A stretch of 64,000 nucleotides of DNA. Origin: Saccharopolyspora elongata. Lineage in GTDB: Bacteria; Actinomycetota; Actinomycetes; Mycobacteriales; Pseudonocardiaceae. The DNA is taken from positions 62,001 to 126,000 of the forward strand of contig NZ_SMKW01000007.1 in assembly GCF_004348985.1 (NCBI RefSeq), written 5' to 3'. The notes beneath the pieces were generated by a model. That model searched no databases. It worked only from the letters and a program-made list of their open reading frames with translations, and was not told where the DNA came from. Made by a program: the position numbers and the translations under genes. Position 1 is the stretch's first letter; every line of letters starts with the position of its first letter. This document shows, in pieces, positions 53,986 to 62,677 of this stretch.

Positions 53986-54017
53986 CGTGCCCGGCCGGTG
54001 ACTGCCGGCCGGGCACG
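53986..54017. terminator. Bidirectional terminator
   Basis: A perfect 13-bp stem (53986-53998 with 54005-54017) with a 6-base loop lies between the convergent MFS and TetR genes. Confidence 0.8.
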
Positions 54018-54025
54018 ACTCACCG

Positions 54026-54637
54026 CTACCGGGCCGCCGTCGGGATGGCTGCGTCGAGCAGCGATTCCGCGGCGGCCCTCGCGTATCGACCGCAGCCGGC
54101 ATCGTTGAGCACCATCGAACGGCTGGCGGCGCCGTCGGCGAGGATCGCGAGCTGTTCGACCAGGACCTCGGGTTCGGCGACCCCGAGCGCGCCGACCAGC
54201 TCGGCCAGCCGGTCGGCGAGCCGCCGCTTCTGCTCGGCCGCGTACCGGTGCACCGGGCTCTGCGGGTCCGGGAACTCGGCCGCCGCGTCGATGAAGGGGC
54301 AGCCCCGGATCGGGCCATCGCCCTCGTCCGGCACCGCGAACAGCGCGAGGAGCCGCTCTCGTGGTGCGAGATCTTCGCGCTCCAGCACGGATTCCATCGT
54401 GCGCCCGGACTCCACGAGGTGCCGGAGGTAGCCCACGACCAGCTCGTCCTTGGTGGGGAAGTGCGCGTACAAGGTGCGCTTGGAGACCGGGGCGGCGGCC
54501 GCCACCTGTTCCATGCCCGTCGCGATGATCCCCTGGCTCTCGAAGAGCGCGGTGGCCGCGGCGATGATGCGCTCGCGCCCGCCCCGGCCTCGGCGGCGCT
54601 GGACTGTCTGTTGCTCACCCACCCGCAAAGTGTACAC
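54026..54637 (-). CDS. TetR-family repressor
   Basis: The protein has 203 residues. The helix-turn-helix is within GRERIIAAATALFESQGIIATGMEQVAAAAPVSKRTLYAHFPTKDELVVGYL. The C-terminal ligand domain has a Cys pair region (RGCPFIDAAAEF), as in TetR proteins of the AcrR/YcdC-like kind. GTG 54637 is the longest start; GTG 54622 is possible. It is divergent from a nitroreductase gene with a clear palindromic operator between. Confidence 0.88.
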   Translation of the reverse strand: MYTLRVGEQQTVQRRRGRGGRERIIAAATALFESQGIIATGMEQVAAAAPVSKRTLYAHFPTKDELVVGYLRHLVESGRTMESVLEREDLAPRERLLALFAVPDEGDGPIRGCPFIDAAAEFPDPQSPVHRYAAEQKRRLADRLAELVGALGVAEPEVLVEQLAILADGAASRSMVLNDAGCGRYARAAAESLLDAAIPTAAR

Positions 54638-54640
54638 ATC

Positions 54641-54704
54641 CGTTTACTTTAAGCGGGTTCTGCGTGGTAGCCTCACGGCGCGTTATGTAAACGTTTCCGT
54701 TTAC
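54641..54704. promoter_or_regulatory. TetR operator region between repressor and nitroreductase
   Basis: GTAAACG-TTTC-CGTTTAC (54687-54704) is a perfect inverted repeat. A single CGTTTAC half-site lies at 54641-54647 beside the repressor start. The palindrome overlaps a TATGTA that could be the -10 box of the nitroreductase gene. The site is likely bound by the adjacent TetR, controlling both genes. Confidence 0.7.
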
Positions 54705-54727
54705 CGCGATCGAAGGGGAGAGCCTTG

Positions 54728-55417
54728 GTGGGCACCGCGATGGGGAACTACTCGCCCGATCACGCCGAGGAGCTGATCCGCGGCCGGCGAGCCGTCCGCT
54801 CCTTCCGGCCGGATCCGGTCCCGGACGCGACGATGCGCGCCGTCTTCTCGCTGGCGAGCGCGGCTCCGTCGAACTCCAACACCCAGCCCTGGAGTGTCGA
54901 AGTCGTCAGCGGGGCGGCGCGCGACCGGCTGAGCGAAGCGCTGCTGGCGGCGCACGCGCAGCAACGCCTCTCCGTGGACTTCCCGTTCCGGGAGGATCTC
55001 TACGACGAGGTGCACCAGCGGCGGCGCAAGGACTTCGGCGAAGCGATGTACGGGGCGCTCGGCATCGGTCGCGAAGACCGGGAAGCCCGCGACGCCTACA
55101 ACGCGGAGAGTTTGCGGTTCTACGGCGCGCCGCACGTCGCGTTGGTGTTCGCACCGTCCAATGCGGACGCTCGGATGGCCGCGGACGTCGGCATGTACGG
55201 GCAGACGCTGCTCCTGGCCATGACCGCGTACGGGATCGCCAGCTGCCCGCAGGGTTTGCTGGGCTTCTACGGGGACGCGATTCGCGAGTCGCTGGAAATC
55301 CGGGGCGGCAAGGTGCTTTTCGGCGTCTCCTTCGGATACGCCCGCGAATCCGCTCCGGTGAACCACATCGCGGTCGGCCGCGCGGAACTCGGCGAGACGA
55401 CGAGGTTCCGCGCGTAG
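54728..55417 (+). CDS. Nitroreductase-family flavoprotein
   Basis: The protein has 229 residues from GTG 54728; TTG 54725 and ATG 54740 are alternatives, and GGGGAG lies about 6 bases upstream. FMN contacts are seen in RGRRAVRSFRPDPV and APSNSNTQPW (the Ser-Asn-Ser-Asn phosphate loop), and the C-terminal FGVSFGYARES closes the fold. Family members reduce nitro groups, quinones or enones with NAD(P)H. The substrate is unknown; the divergent TetR suggests induction by a small aromatic molecule, which is inference. Confidence 0.87.
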   Translation: MGTAMGNYSPDHAEELIRGRRAVRSFRPDPVPDATMRAVFSLASAAPSNSNTQPWSVEVVSGAARDRLSEALLAAHAQQRLSVDFPFREDLYDEVHQRRRKDFGEAMYGALGIGREDREARDAYNAESLRFYGAPHVALVFAPSNADARMAADVGMYGQTLLLAMTAYGIASCPQGLLGFYGDAIRESLEIRGGKVLFGVSFGYARESAPVNHIAVGRAELGETTRFRA

Positions 55418-55429
55418 CCGCCGGCCGGA

Positions 55430-56161
55430 TCAGGTGGCGGTGCGCCGGGCTTCGGCGAGGCGCTGCAGGCCGTCCAGCTGCCACTCCAGGTGCTGCTCGG
55501 AGGACACCACGTCGGCCAGGCAGTCCGGTTCGCCGAGCCACCGGATGTAGTGCGGGTACTTGCCTTCCGCCCTGATCCGCTCCAGGTAGGGGTGTGCCGC
55601 CTCGGCGAGCTGGGCATCGGACACCAGCCCGGTCCGTTCCCGCATCGCGCGTTCTTCCAGCAGCGCGAGCCCGGACTTCAGGGCTTGTCCGAGCACCGTG
55701 TTGACGAAGCTGATGCGGGTCGCGGCGTCCAGGTCCAGCTCGTCGACGGCGGCGAGGGCTGCGTCGTAGAGGCGCAGCGCGTTCGGTCCCAGCGGCGGCC
55801 GGCTGAACGACATCCGCGCGAACCAGGGGTGCCGCTGCACCGCCGCCCATGCGGAGTGGCCCATTTCGCGCAGGCAGGCCCGCCAGTCGCCGGGCGGCGG
55901 GACGGTGATCTCGCCGTAGACCTCGTCGGCCATCAGGTCCGTCAGGCCGTCCTTGCTGCCGACGTAGCGGTACAGCGCCATCGGGCTGCGCGTGCCGAGG
56001 CGGCTCGCGATCGCCCGCATCGTGATCTCGCCGGTCGGGCTTTCGTCGGCGAGCGCGATCGCCGCGGCGACGATCCGCTCGCGGCTGAGCTGCGTGGTGG
56101 CCGGCGGGGGCGGCGGCTCGTCGAACCAGACCAGGCCGCCCGGAGGTTTCGCAGAAGTCAT
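55430..56161 (-). CDS. TetR-family repressor (long form)
   Basis: The protein has 243 residues. A Pro-rich N-terminal arm (1-25) precedes the helix-turn-helix LSRERIVAAAIALADESPTGEITMRAIASRLGTRSPMALYRYVGSK. The C-terminal domain resembles the actinobacterial tetracycline-repressor-like type with WAAVQRHPWFARM. It is divergent from the FAD monooxygenase gene and separated from it by two tandem palindromes. Confidence 0.88.
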   Translation of the reverse strand: MTSAKPPGGLVWFDEPPPPPATTQLSRERIVAAAIALADESPTGEITMRAIASRLGTRSPMALYRYVGSKDGLTDLMADEVYGEITVPPPGDWRACLREMGHSAWAAVQRHPWFARMSFSRPPLGPNALRLYDAALAAVDELDLDAATRISFVNTVLGQALKSGLALLEERAMRERTGLVSDAQLAEAAHPYLERIRAEGKYPHYIRWLGEPDCLADVVSSEQHLEWQLDGLQRLAEARRTAT

Positions 56162-56183
56162 TTGCCTCGGATACTAACTCGCG

Positions 56184-56216
56184 TGTACAACGTACATCGT
56201 GAATGTACAACGTACA
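56184..56216. promoter_or_regulatory. Tandem TetR operator, two identical palindromes
   Basis: TGTAC-AAC-GTACA occurs at 56184-56196 and again at 56204-56216, 20 bp apart centre to centre and so on the same DNA face. Outer bases extend the symmetry to GTGTAC...GTACAC over 35 bp. The second copy overlaps the first codons of the monooxygenase if it starts at GTG 56199. TACTAA at about 56172 could be its -10 box. Confidence 0.8.
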
Positions 56217-57665
56217 CAGACTCAGGTGTTGATCGTCGGCGGTGGACTCGTCGGGCTGACGACGGCGTTGGTGCTGCGCCACCATGGCGTGGACGTGACG
56301 CTCGTCGAGAAGCGCGCGACGACCTCGCCGCAGCCCAAGGCGCGCCGCTTCCACGTGCGCAGCCTGGAGATCTTCCGGGAACTGGGGCTGGCCGAGACCG
56401 TCCACGAGGCCGCACGAGGGCTCGCCGACCACGACTGCATGGCCGTCGGGCGGACCCTGGCGGAGGCCGAGCAGTTGCCGCCGTGGCGGCCGTCCGGGCC
56501 GGGCGAGTCGCTGGACGTCAGCCCGGAACTGCCCTGCCTGGTGGCGCAGAACGTGCTTGAGCCGGTGCTGCGCCGGGCGGCCCAGGACGCGGGCGCGGAC
56601 ATCCGGTTCTCGACCGCTCTCGCGTCATTCGAGCAGGACACCGATGGAGTCGTCGCCGAGTTCGCGGGATCCCGGCTGCACGCGGCGCACCTGGTCGCCG
56701 CCGACGGGGCGCGCAGCCCGGTGCGCTCGGCGCTGGGCATCGGCCGCTCCGGGCGCGGTGCCATCGGCGAGGACAACGTGAACGTCTACTTCCGCGCCGA
56801 TCTGGCGGATGTCGTGCGCGGCCGGGAGTTCAACATCTGCCAGATCCAGCACCCCGAAGCGCCCGGCGGGCTGCTCTCGGTGGACGGCCGGCTGGACTGG
56901 GTGTTCATGACCCCGGGCGGCGAGGTCGACCGCGACTGGCCGGCGTTGGTGCGCACCGCGCTCGGCGTGCCCGCGCCGGACCTCGAAGTCATGAGCGTGC
57001 TGCCCTGGCGGCCCGAGATGCTCGTCGCCGACCGCTACTCGTCGGGGCGGGTGCACCTGGCCGGCGACGCTGCGCACGTCATGCCCCCGTACGCCGCAGT
57101 CGGTGCCAACACCGGCATCGCCGACGCGCACAACCTCGGCTGGAAGCTCGCGGCGGTGCTCTCCGGCGCCGCGGCGCCGTCGCTGCTGGACAGCTACGAC
57201 GCGGAGCGCCGTCCGGCGGGCTGGTTCGCCGCGGACCAGTCGAGCAGGCGCTCGACGGACCTGACGGCCGCCCCCGATCCGACGCTGGCGCATCCGTTCG
57301 TGCTGGTGGCGGGCGGGTTCCAGTACTCGGCCGGGGCGATCTCCGGAGGCCCGGCGGAGGGCGGCGAGGCGGAACCGGTCACCGAGTTCGCGCCGGCGGG
57401 ACGGGTCGGCACCCGGATCCCGCACCGCTGGCTGGACACCGCCCGCACCAGGTCCACAGTGGACCTCGCCGGTCCCGGGTGGGCGCTGGCCGTGGCCGAC
57501 GATCCGCAGCGCTGGCAGCCCGCCGGGATCCCGGTCCACCGCCTCGACGTCGATTTCCTGCGAGCGGGCGAGGGCGTCCTGATCCGCCCCGACGACGTGG
57601 TCGCCTGGCGCGGTACCGATCCCACCGCGCCCGCGAACGTCCTGGAGAAGCTGCTCCGCGCCTGA
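56199..57665 (+). CDS. FAD-dependent aromatic monooxygenase (PheA/TfdB type)
   Basis: The protein has 488 residues from GTG 56199; GTG 56226 is an alternative. The ADP-binding fold is VLIVGGGLVGLTTALVLRHH with the Glu-Lys-Arg strand end, and the second FAD motif is LAGDAAHVMPPYAAVGANTG. A C-terminal thioredoxin-like domain (about 390-488) completes the class A hydroxylase layout used by rifampicin and phenol monooxygenases. It hydroxylates an aromatic or polyketide substrate with NAD(P)H and O2. Divergent TetR with tandem operators suggests substrate induction. Confidence 0.88.
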   Translation: MNVQRTQTQVLIVGGGLVGLTTALVLRHHGVDVTLVEKRATTSPQPKARRFHVRSLEIFRELGLAETVHEAARGLADHDCMAVGRTLAEAEQLPPWRPSGPGESLDVSPELPCLVAQNVLEPVLRRAAQDAGADIRFSTALASFEQDTDGVVAEFAGSRLHAAHLVAADGARSPVRSALGIGRSGRGAIGEDNVNVYFRADLADVVRGREFNICQIQHPEAPGGLLSVDGRLDWVFMTPGGEVDRDWPALVRTALGVPAPDLEVMSVLPWRPEMLVADRYSSGRVHLAGDAAHVMPPYAAVGANTGIADAHNLGWKLAAVLSGAAAPSLLDSYDAERRPAGWFAADQSSRRSTDLTAAPDPTLAHPFVLVAGGFQYSAGAISGGPAEGGEAEPVTEFAPAGRVGTRIPHRWLDTARTRSTVDLAGPGWALAVADDPQRWQPAGIPVHRLDVDFLRAGEGVLIRPDDVVAWRGTDPTAPANVLEKLLRA

Positions 57666-57673
57666 CGAAGCGA

Positions 57674-57708
57674 AGGGCGCCTCCGACCGGCCCGGTCGAA
57701 GGCGCCCT
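57674..57708. terminator. Bidirectional terminator before gluD
   Basis: A 16-bp stem with one mismatch (57674-57689 with 57693-57708) and a 3-base loop lies between the convergent monooxygenase and gluD genes. Confidence 0.75.
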
Positions 57709-57724
57709 CCACTCGGCGCGGTGC

Positions 57725-58588
57725 TCAGTCGCCTGCCGTGGCCTCGGCCAGCGGCTTGGCGGCCGGAGCGAGCTGCCTGGTCTTCTTGGTCCGGCGGTTG
57801 CGCCGGTCCAGGTACGTGGCGAACCACGTGAGCAGCAGGCACATCGTGATATAGATCGCCGCCACCACCAGGCTGACCGGGATGATCGGGCGGTCCAGCG
57901 TGGGGATGCCGCCGAGGTAGCGAGCGTAGTACAGCAGCTCCTGGTAGGTGATCAGGAAGCCGAGCGCGCTGTCCTTGAGCAGCACCACGAGCTGGCTGAT
58001 GATCGCGGGCAGCATCATCCGGATCGCCTGCGGCAGCACCACGGTCCGCATGACCTGGTTCTTGCGCATCCCGATCGAGTACGCGGCCTCGCTCTGCCCC
58101 TTGGGGAGCGCGGCGACGCCGGCCCGGAACACCTCGGCCAGCACCGAGCCGTTGTAGAGCGTCAGACCGAGCACGACCGACCAGTACTGGCCGAAGTTCA
58201 CGCCCAGCCCCGGCGCCGCGTAGTACAGGAAGAAGATCAGGATGACCAGCGGGATCGCGCGGAAGACCTCCACGACCGCCGTGCACGGCACCCGGATCCA
58301 GGCATGGTCGGAGAGCCGACCGAGCGCGAACACCGCGCCGAACGCCAGCGCGAGCACGGCGCCCATGAGGAACGCGCGGACGGTGTTCCACAGCGCCCCG
58401 AACAGTTCCAGCTGGATCTGCTCGTAGAGCAGCCATTCCCACTTGCTCGCGTCGAACTGCCCCGTCTCGTAGAAGCGGAACACCACGTAGCCGAGCAGGC
58501 CCAGCACCACGACGGTGCTGACGACGCTGATGAGCCGGTTGCGCATGCGGGCGCGCGGTCCGGGGGTGTCGAACAGGACGCTGCTCAT
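57725..58588 (-). CDS. gluD: Glutamate ABC transporter permease GluD
   Basis: The protein has 287 residues with five membrane helices and a long N-terminal part. The EAA loop reads EAAYSIGMRKNQVMRTVVLPQAIR, the contact site for the ATPase. The C-terminus is basic and Ala-rich. It pairs with GluC to form the channel for glutamate or related amino acids. ATG 58588 overlaps the gluC stop as ATGA. Last gene of gluABCD. Confidence 0.92.
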   Translation of the reverse strand: MSSVLFDTPGPRARMRNRLISVVSTVVVLGLLGYVVFRFYETGQFDASKWEWLLYEQIQLELFGALWNTVRAFLMGAVLALAFGAVFALGRLSDHAWIRVPCTAVVEVFRAIPLVILIFFLYYAAPGLGVNFGQYWSVVLGLTLYNGSVLAEVFRAGVAALPKGQSEAAYSIGMRKNQVMRTVVLPQAIRMMLPAIISQLVVLLKDSALGFLITYQELLYYARYLGGIPTLDRPIIPVSLVVAAIYITMCLLLTWFATYLDRRNRRTKKTRQLAPAAKPLAEATAGD

Positions 58589-59235
58589 CGGGCCACGCTC
58601 CACCGCTTCTCGAAGCTCCGCTGGACCAGGGTCAGCGGGATGACCAGGATCATGAAGCCGACTGCGATCCAGATGAATGCGTTCAGCGTCGGCTCACCCT
58701 GCTCGTTGAGGTAGGGGATGACCGAGCCGACCTCGGCCACGCTGAACCCGGCCGCGACGGTCGTGTTCTTCAGCAGCGCGATCAGCACGCTGACCAGTGG
58801 CGGGACCACGGCGCGGAAGGCTTGGGGAAGGATCACGTTGGTCAGCGACTGGGCGAACCCGAGCCCGATGGAGCGCGCCGCCTCGGCCTGCCCGACCGGC
58901 ACCGTGTTGATCCCCGACCGCAACACCTCGCAGACGAACGCGGAGGTGTAGATGGTCAGGGCGATCACCGCGGCGGTGAAGAATGGGAACTGGATCAGCT
59001 CCAGCTTGGGGTAGGCGAAGACGAAGAAGAAGAAGATCAGCGTCAGCGGCGTGTTGCGGAGCAGGGTCACGTAGCCGGCGCCGGCCGCCCGCAGCGCGGG
59101 GATGGGGCTGACCCGCAGCGTCGCCAGGATCGTGCCCAGCACCAGCGAACCGGCGGCCGCCAGCAGGAAGAGCTCGATCGTCCGCAGGAAACCCCTGGCG
59201 AGGACGTCGCCGTACTCCACCAAGATGTCGATCAA
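58585..59235 (-). CDS. gluC: Glutamate ABC transporter permease GluC
   Basis: The protein has 216 residues. The EAA motif is EAARSIGLGFAQSLTNVILPQAFR, and about five membrane helices are present (LLAAAGSLVLGTILATL and others). TTG 59235 is chosen because AGGAG lies 6 bases upstream; the frame is open to 59286 through the preceding hairpin. Transcribed after gluB with a strong stem-loop between. Confidence 0.92.
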   Translation of the reverse strand: MIDILVEYGDVLARGFLRTIELFLLAAAGSLVLGTILATLRVSPIPALRAAGAGYVTLLRNTPLTLIFFFFVFAYPKLELIQFPFFTAAVIALTIYTSAFVCEVLRSGINTVPVGQAEAARSIGLGFAQSLTNVILPQAFRAVVPPLVSVLIALLKNTTVAAGFSVAEVGSVIPYLNEQGEPTLNAFIWIAVGFMILVIPLTLVQRSFEKRWSVAR

Positions 59236-59253
59236 TGAGTACTCCTGAAGTAA

Positions 59254-59290
59254 TCGGATGCCCAGGGCGCGGTCGGCCCTGGGCATCCGA
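59254..59290 (-). terminator. Intra-operon hairpin between gluB and gluC
   Basis: A perfect 15-bp stem (59254-59268 with 59276-59290) with a 7-base loop starts 8 bases after the gluB stop. It likely acts as a partial terminator or mRNA stabiliser so that binding protein exceeds permease. Confidence 0.75.
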
Positions 59291-59298
59291 TGACGGGA

Positions 59299-60198
59299 TC
59301 AGTAGCGGTCCACCTTGGGCGGCTCGGCGGTCGAGCCGGACTTGCCGAGGGTGGCGTCGTAGACGCGCTTCCACTCTCCGTTGGTCGCGGCCTGCTCCAG
59401 GATGTCGTTGATCTTGTTGCGCAGGGCGCTGTCGTCGTGCGCGAGGCCGACGCCGTAGGGCTCCTCGGAGAACGGCTTGCCGACGACCTTCAGCTTGTCC
59501 GGGTCCTGCGCGGCGTAGCCCTTGAGGATGGCGTCGTCCGTGGTGACCGCCTCGACCTGGCGGTCGAGCAGCTGCTGCACGCACTCCGAGTAGCGCTGGA
59601 ACTCGACGATGTTCTGCGGCTCGGTGAGCTGGTCCTGCTTGACCCGCTGGATCGGCGTCGAGCCGGTCGCGGAGCAGACCTTCTTGCCCTTGATCGACTC
59701 CTTGCCGGTGATGTCCGTGTTGTCCGAGCGGACCAGCAGGTCCTGCCCGGCCATGAAGTACGGCCCGGCGAAGCTGATCTGCTCCTTGCGCTTGTCGTTG
59801 ATCGTGTAGGTGCCGACGTAGTAGTCGACCTCACCGGTGGAGATCGCCTGCTCGCGCGCGGTGGACGGGATCGGCTTGTAGTCGATCTGCGTGTTCGGGT
59901 CGAACCCGAGCTGCGCGGCGATCAGCCGGGCGACCTCGATGTCGAAACCGGAGTACTGGTTGGTGACCGGGTCGCGGAAGCCCAGGCCCGGCTGGTCCTC
60001 CTTGACGCCGATCGTGACGCGGCCCTTCTGCTTCATCCGGTCGAACGTCGGAGAACCCTGGACCTGCACGTTCTGGGCGACGTCCTGCTGGACCTGCGGT
60101 TCGCCCCCGCCGGGACCGCCTTCGCGCCCGCAACCGGTCAGCGCCAGCGCCAGCGACGCCGCCAGCACCGTCACCAGCCGCATTTTCTTGGCTCGCAT
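59299..60198 (-). CDS. gluB: Glutamate-binding lipoprotein GluB
   Basis: The protein has 299 residues. A signal peptide with lipobox ALTGC (Cys23) and a Gly/Gln-rich linker precede a two-lobe family-3 binding protein: RMKQKGRVTIGVKEDQPGLG, YSGFDIEVARLIAAQLG, then lobe II with KVCSATGSTPIQRV, and the return helix ending WKRVYDATLG. It captures glutamate (or a close amino acid) outside and hands it to GluCD. ATG 60198 is the start; ATG 60183 is possible. Confidence 0.93.
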   Translation of the reverse strand: MRAKKMRLVTVLAASLALALTGCGREGGPGGGEPQVQQDVAQNVQVQGSPTFDRMKQKGRVTIGVKEDQPGLGFRDPVTNQYSGFDIEVARLIAAQLGFDPNTQIDYKPIPSTAREQAISTGEVDYYVGTYTINDKRKEQISFAGPYFMAGQDLLVRSDNTDITGKESIKGKKVCSATGSTPIQRVKQDQLTEPQNIVEFQRYSECVQQLLDRQVEAVTTDDAILKGYAAQDPDKLKVVGKPFSEEPYGVGLAHDDSALRNKINDILEQAATNGEWKRVYDATLGKSGSTAEPPKVDRY

Positions 60199-60229
60199 TT
60201 CGTTCGCTGCCTCTCTGTGCAGTGGTCGG

Positions 60230-60985
60230 TCAGTGGGTGAGGATCTTGCCGAGGAAGTCCTTGGCGCGGTCGCTCTTCGGCGCGCCGAAGAACGATGCCG
60301 GCTCGGCGTCCTCGACGACCTCGCCGTCGGCCATGAAGAGCACGCGGTGCGCGGCGCGGCGCGCGAAACCCATCTCGTGGGTGACGACCACCATCGTCAT
60401 GCCCTCGGCGGCGAGGCCGGTCATGACCTCCAGGACCTCGTTGACCATCTCCGGGTCCAGCGCCGAGGTCGGCTCGTCGAACAGCATCACCTTCGGCTTC
60501 ATCGCCAGCGCGCGGGCGATCGCCGCACGCTGCTGCTGCCCACCGGAGAGCTGCGCCGGGTACTTGTCGGCCTGGTCGGCGATGCCGACGCGCTCCAGCA
60601 GCTCCATGGCGGTCTCCCGGGCGGCGTCCTTGGCCTGCTTGCGCACCTTGATCGGACCCAGCGTGACGTTCTCCAGGATCGTCTTGTGGGCGAAGAGGTT
60701 GAACTGCTGGAACACCATGCCGACGTCGGCGCGCAGTTCGGCCAGGGAACGCCCCTCGGCGGGCAGCGGAACCCCGTCGATCTCGATGCGGCCGGAATTG
60801 ATCGGTTCCAGTCGGTTGATCGCGCGGCACAGCGTCGACTTGCCCGAGCCCGACGGCCCGAGCACGACGACGACCTGCCCTCGAGGCACCTCGAGATCGA
60901 TCGCCCGCAGCACGTGCAAGGAACCGAAGTACTTGTCGACCGCGGACATCCGGATCATCGGGGAGTCCGTGGAAGCTGCGGCCAT
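60230..60985 (-). CDS. gluA: Glutamate ABC transporter ATPase GluA
   Basis: The protein has 251 residues. Walker A GPSGSGKS is at 43-50, the Q-loop is [11 protein letters not shown], the signature LSGGQQQR, Walker [13 protein letters not shown] and the switch His lies in VVTHEMGF. It is the polar amino-acid class ATPase that drives GluCD. ATG 60985 has AGGAG 5 bases upstream. First gene of the operon, divergent from miaB across about 215 bases. Confidence 0.95.
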   Translation of the reverse strand: MAAASTDSPMIRMSAVDKYFGSLHVLRAIDLEVPRGQVVVVLGPSGSGKSTLCRAINRLEPINSGRIEIDGVPLPAEGRSLAELRADVGMVFQQFNLFAHKTILENVTLGPIKVRKQAKDAARETAMELLERVGIADQADKYPAQLSGGQQQRAAIARALAMKPKVMLFDEPTSALDPEMVNEVLEVMTGLAAEGMTMVVVTHEMGFARRAAHRVLFMADGEVVEDAEPASFFGAPKSDRAKDFLGKILTH

Positions 60986-61189
60986 TCGTTCTCCTGAACG
61001 CATCGGAATTGGATTCGTTGGCCGAAACTTAAGCCTCTGCTGGGGGATAGTCCAGACAGAACGGGCCAGGTGAGATTGCAACTCGGTTACGCTCCGAAGT
61101 CGCCAGTCGTGCGTGATACCTCACTTGCAGTAATCGCGTCGCGCGCGCCGAGGCCGCCGGGCGGGTGAATCTGCGATCTGACCAGGCGC

Positions 61190-61195
61190 TACGGT
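61190..61195 (+). promoter_or_regulatory. Probable -10 box of a leaderless promoter (miaB)
   Basis: TACGGT ends 6 bases before GTG 61202, with no ribosome site. Confidence 0.5.
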
Positions 61196-61201
61196 GGAAC
61201 G

Positions 61202-62677
61202 GTGAGCACGAGGACCTACGAGATCCGAACCTTCGGCTGCCAGATGAACGTGCACGACTCCGAGCGGCTCGCCGGCATGCTGGAGGACGCCGGATACGTG
61301 CGCGCGGATTCAGATGCCGCTGACGTGGTCGTGTTCAACACCTGCGCGGTCCGCGAGAACGCCGACAACCGCCTCTACGGCACTCTCGGTCACATGCGGC
61401 CGGCCAAGGACCGCAACCCGGACATGCAAATCGCCGTCGGCGGCTGCCTGGCGCAGAAGGACCGCGACACGATCGTCAAGCGGGCCCCCTGGGTGGACGT
61501 CGTGTTCGGCACGCACAACCTCGGCTCGCTGCCGACCCTGCTGGAACGCGCCCGGCACAACCACGAGGCCGAGGTCGAGATCCTCGAGTCGCTGGACGTC
61601 TTCCCGTCCACGCTGCCCGCGCGCCGCGAGTCGGCCTACTCGGGCTGGGTGTCGGTCTCGGTCGGCTGCAACAACACCTGCACGTTCTGCATCGTGCCCG
61701 CGCTGCGCGGCAAGGAGAAGGACCGCCGCCCCGGCGAGATCCTGGCCGAGGTGCAGGCGCTGGTGTCCGAAGGCGTGCTCGAAGTGACGCTGCTGGGCCA
61801 GAACGTCAACGCCTACGGCGTCGAGTTCGGGGACCGCTTCGCGTTCGGCAAGCTGCTGCGCTCCTGCGGGGAGATCGAAGGGCTGGAGCGGGTCCGCTTC
61901 ACCTCGCCGCACCCGCGCGACTTCACCGATGACGTGATCGAGGCGATGGCCGAGACGCCGAACGTGTGCCCGCAGCTGCACATGCCGCTGCAGTCCGGCT
62001 CGGACCGGATCCTCAAGGCGATGCGCCGCTCCTACCGCTCCGAGCGGTACCTGAACATCGTGCGGAACGTGCGCGAGGCGATGCCGGACGCGGCGATCAC
62101 CACCGACATCATCGTGGGCTTCCCCGGCGAGACCGAGGAGGACTTCGAGCAGACGCTGGAGGTCGTGCGGCAGGCGCGGTTCTCCAGCGCGTTCACCTTC
62201 CAGTACTCCAAGCGGCCCGGTACGCCCGCCGCGGACATGCCCGACCAGCTGCCGAAGGAGGTCGTGCAGCAACGCTACGACCGGCTGATCGAGCTGCAGA
62301 ACGAGATCTCCTGGGACGAGAACAAGAAGCTGGTCGGCCGCCCGGTGGAACTGCTGGTCGCCGAGGGCGAGGGCCGCAAGGACTCGGAGACCCACCGGCT
62401 CTCCGGCCGGGCCCGCGACGGGCGGCTGGTGCACTTCACGCCGACCGGCGCCATCGACGGCGAGGTCCGGCCCGGCGACGTCGTGCACACCACGATCACC
62501 CGCGCCGCGCCGCACCACCTGGTCGCGGACGCGGACATCACCGGACACCGGCGGACCACCGCCGGCGACCACTGGGAGGCGGGCGTGCGGCCCAAGACCT
62601 CCGGAGTCAGCCTCGGGCTGCCGTCGTTCGGAACCCCGCCGCCGCAGCCCGCCGAACAGCAGGGATGTGCGTGTTGA
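61202..62677 (+). CDS. miaB: tRNA-2-methylthio-N6-(dimethylallyl)adenosine synthase
   Basis: The protein has 491 residues. The N-terminal MTTase cluster cysteines are C13 (FGCQMN), C48 (NTCAVREN) and C82 (GGCLAQ). The radical-SAM cluster is C156-x3-C160-x2-C163 (CNNTCTFC). A C-terminal TRAM domain (about 370-440) binds tRNA. The enzyme methylthiolates A37 of tRNAs reading UNN codons. An extra 45-residue tail ends in a Cys-Ala-Cys. Position matches Rv2733c. Confidence 0.96.
   Translation: MSTRTYEIRTFGCQMNVHDSERLAGMLEDAGYVRADSDAADVVVFNTCAVRENADNRLYGTLGHMRPAKDRNPDMQIAVGGCLAQKDRDTIVKRAPWVDVVFGTHNLGSLPTLLERARHNHEAEVEILESLDVFPSTLPARRESAYSGWVSVSVGCNNTCTFCIVPALRGKEKDRRPGEILAEVQALVSEGVLEVTLLGQNVNAYGVEFGDRFAFGKLLRSCGEIEGLERVRFTSPHPRDFTDDVIEAMAETPNVCPQLHMPLQSGSDRILKAMRRSYRSERYLNIVRNVREAMPDAAITTDIIVGFPGETEEDFEQTLEVVRQARFSSAFTFQYSKRPGTPAADMPDQLPKEVVQQRYDRLIELQNEISWDENKKLVGRPVELLVAEGEGRKDSETHRLSGRARDGRLVHFTPTGAIDGEVRPGDVVHTTITRAAPHHLVADADITGHRRTTAGDHWEAGVRPKTSGVSLGLPSFGTPPPQPAEQQGCAC

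Noticed and set aside
53222-54001. 259-codon frame inside the second DHA2 exporter
   Set aside because: Arg/Pro-rich out-of-frame reading; the exporter frame has the helices and the ribosome site.
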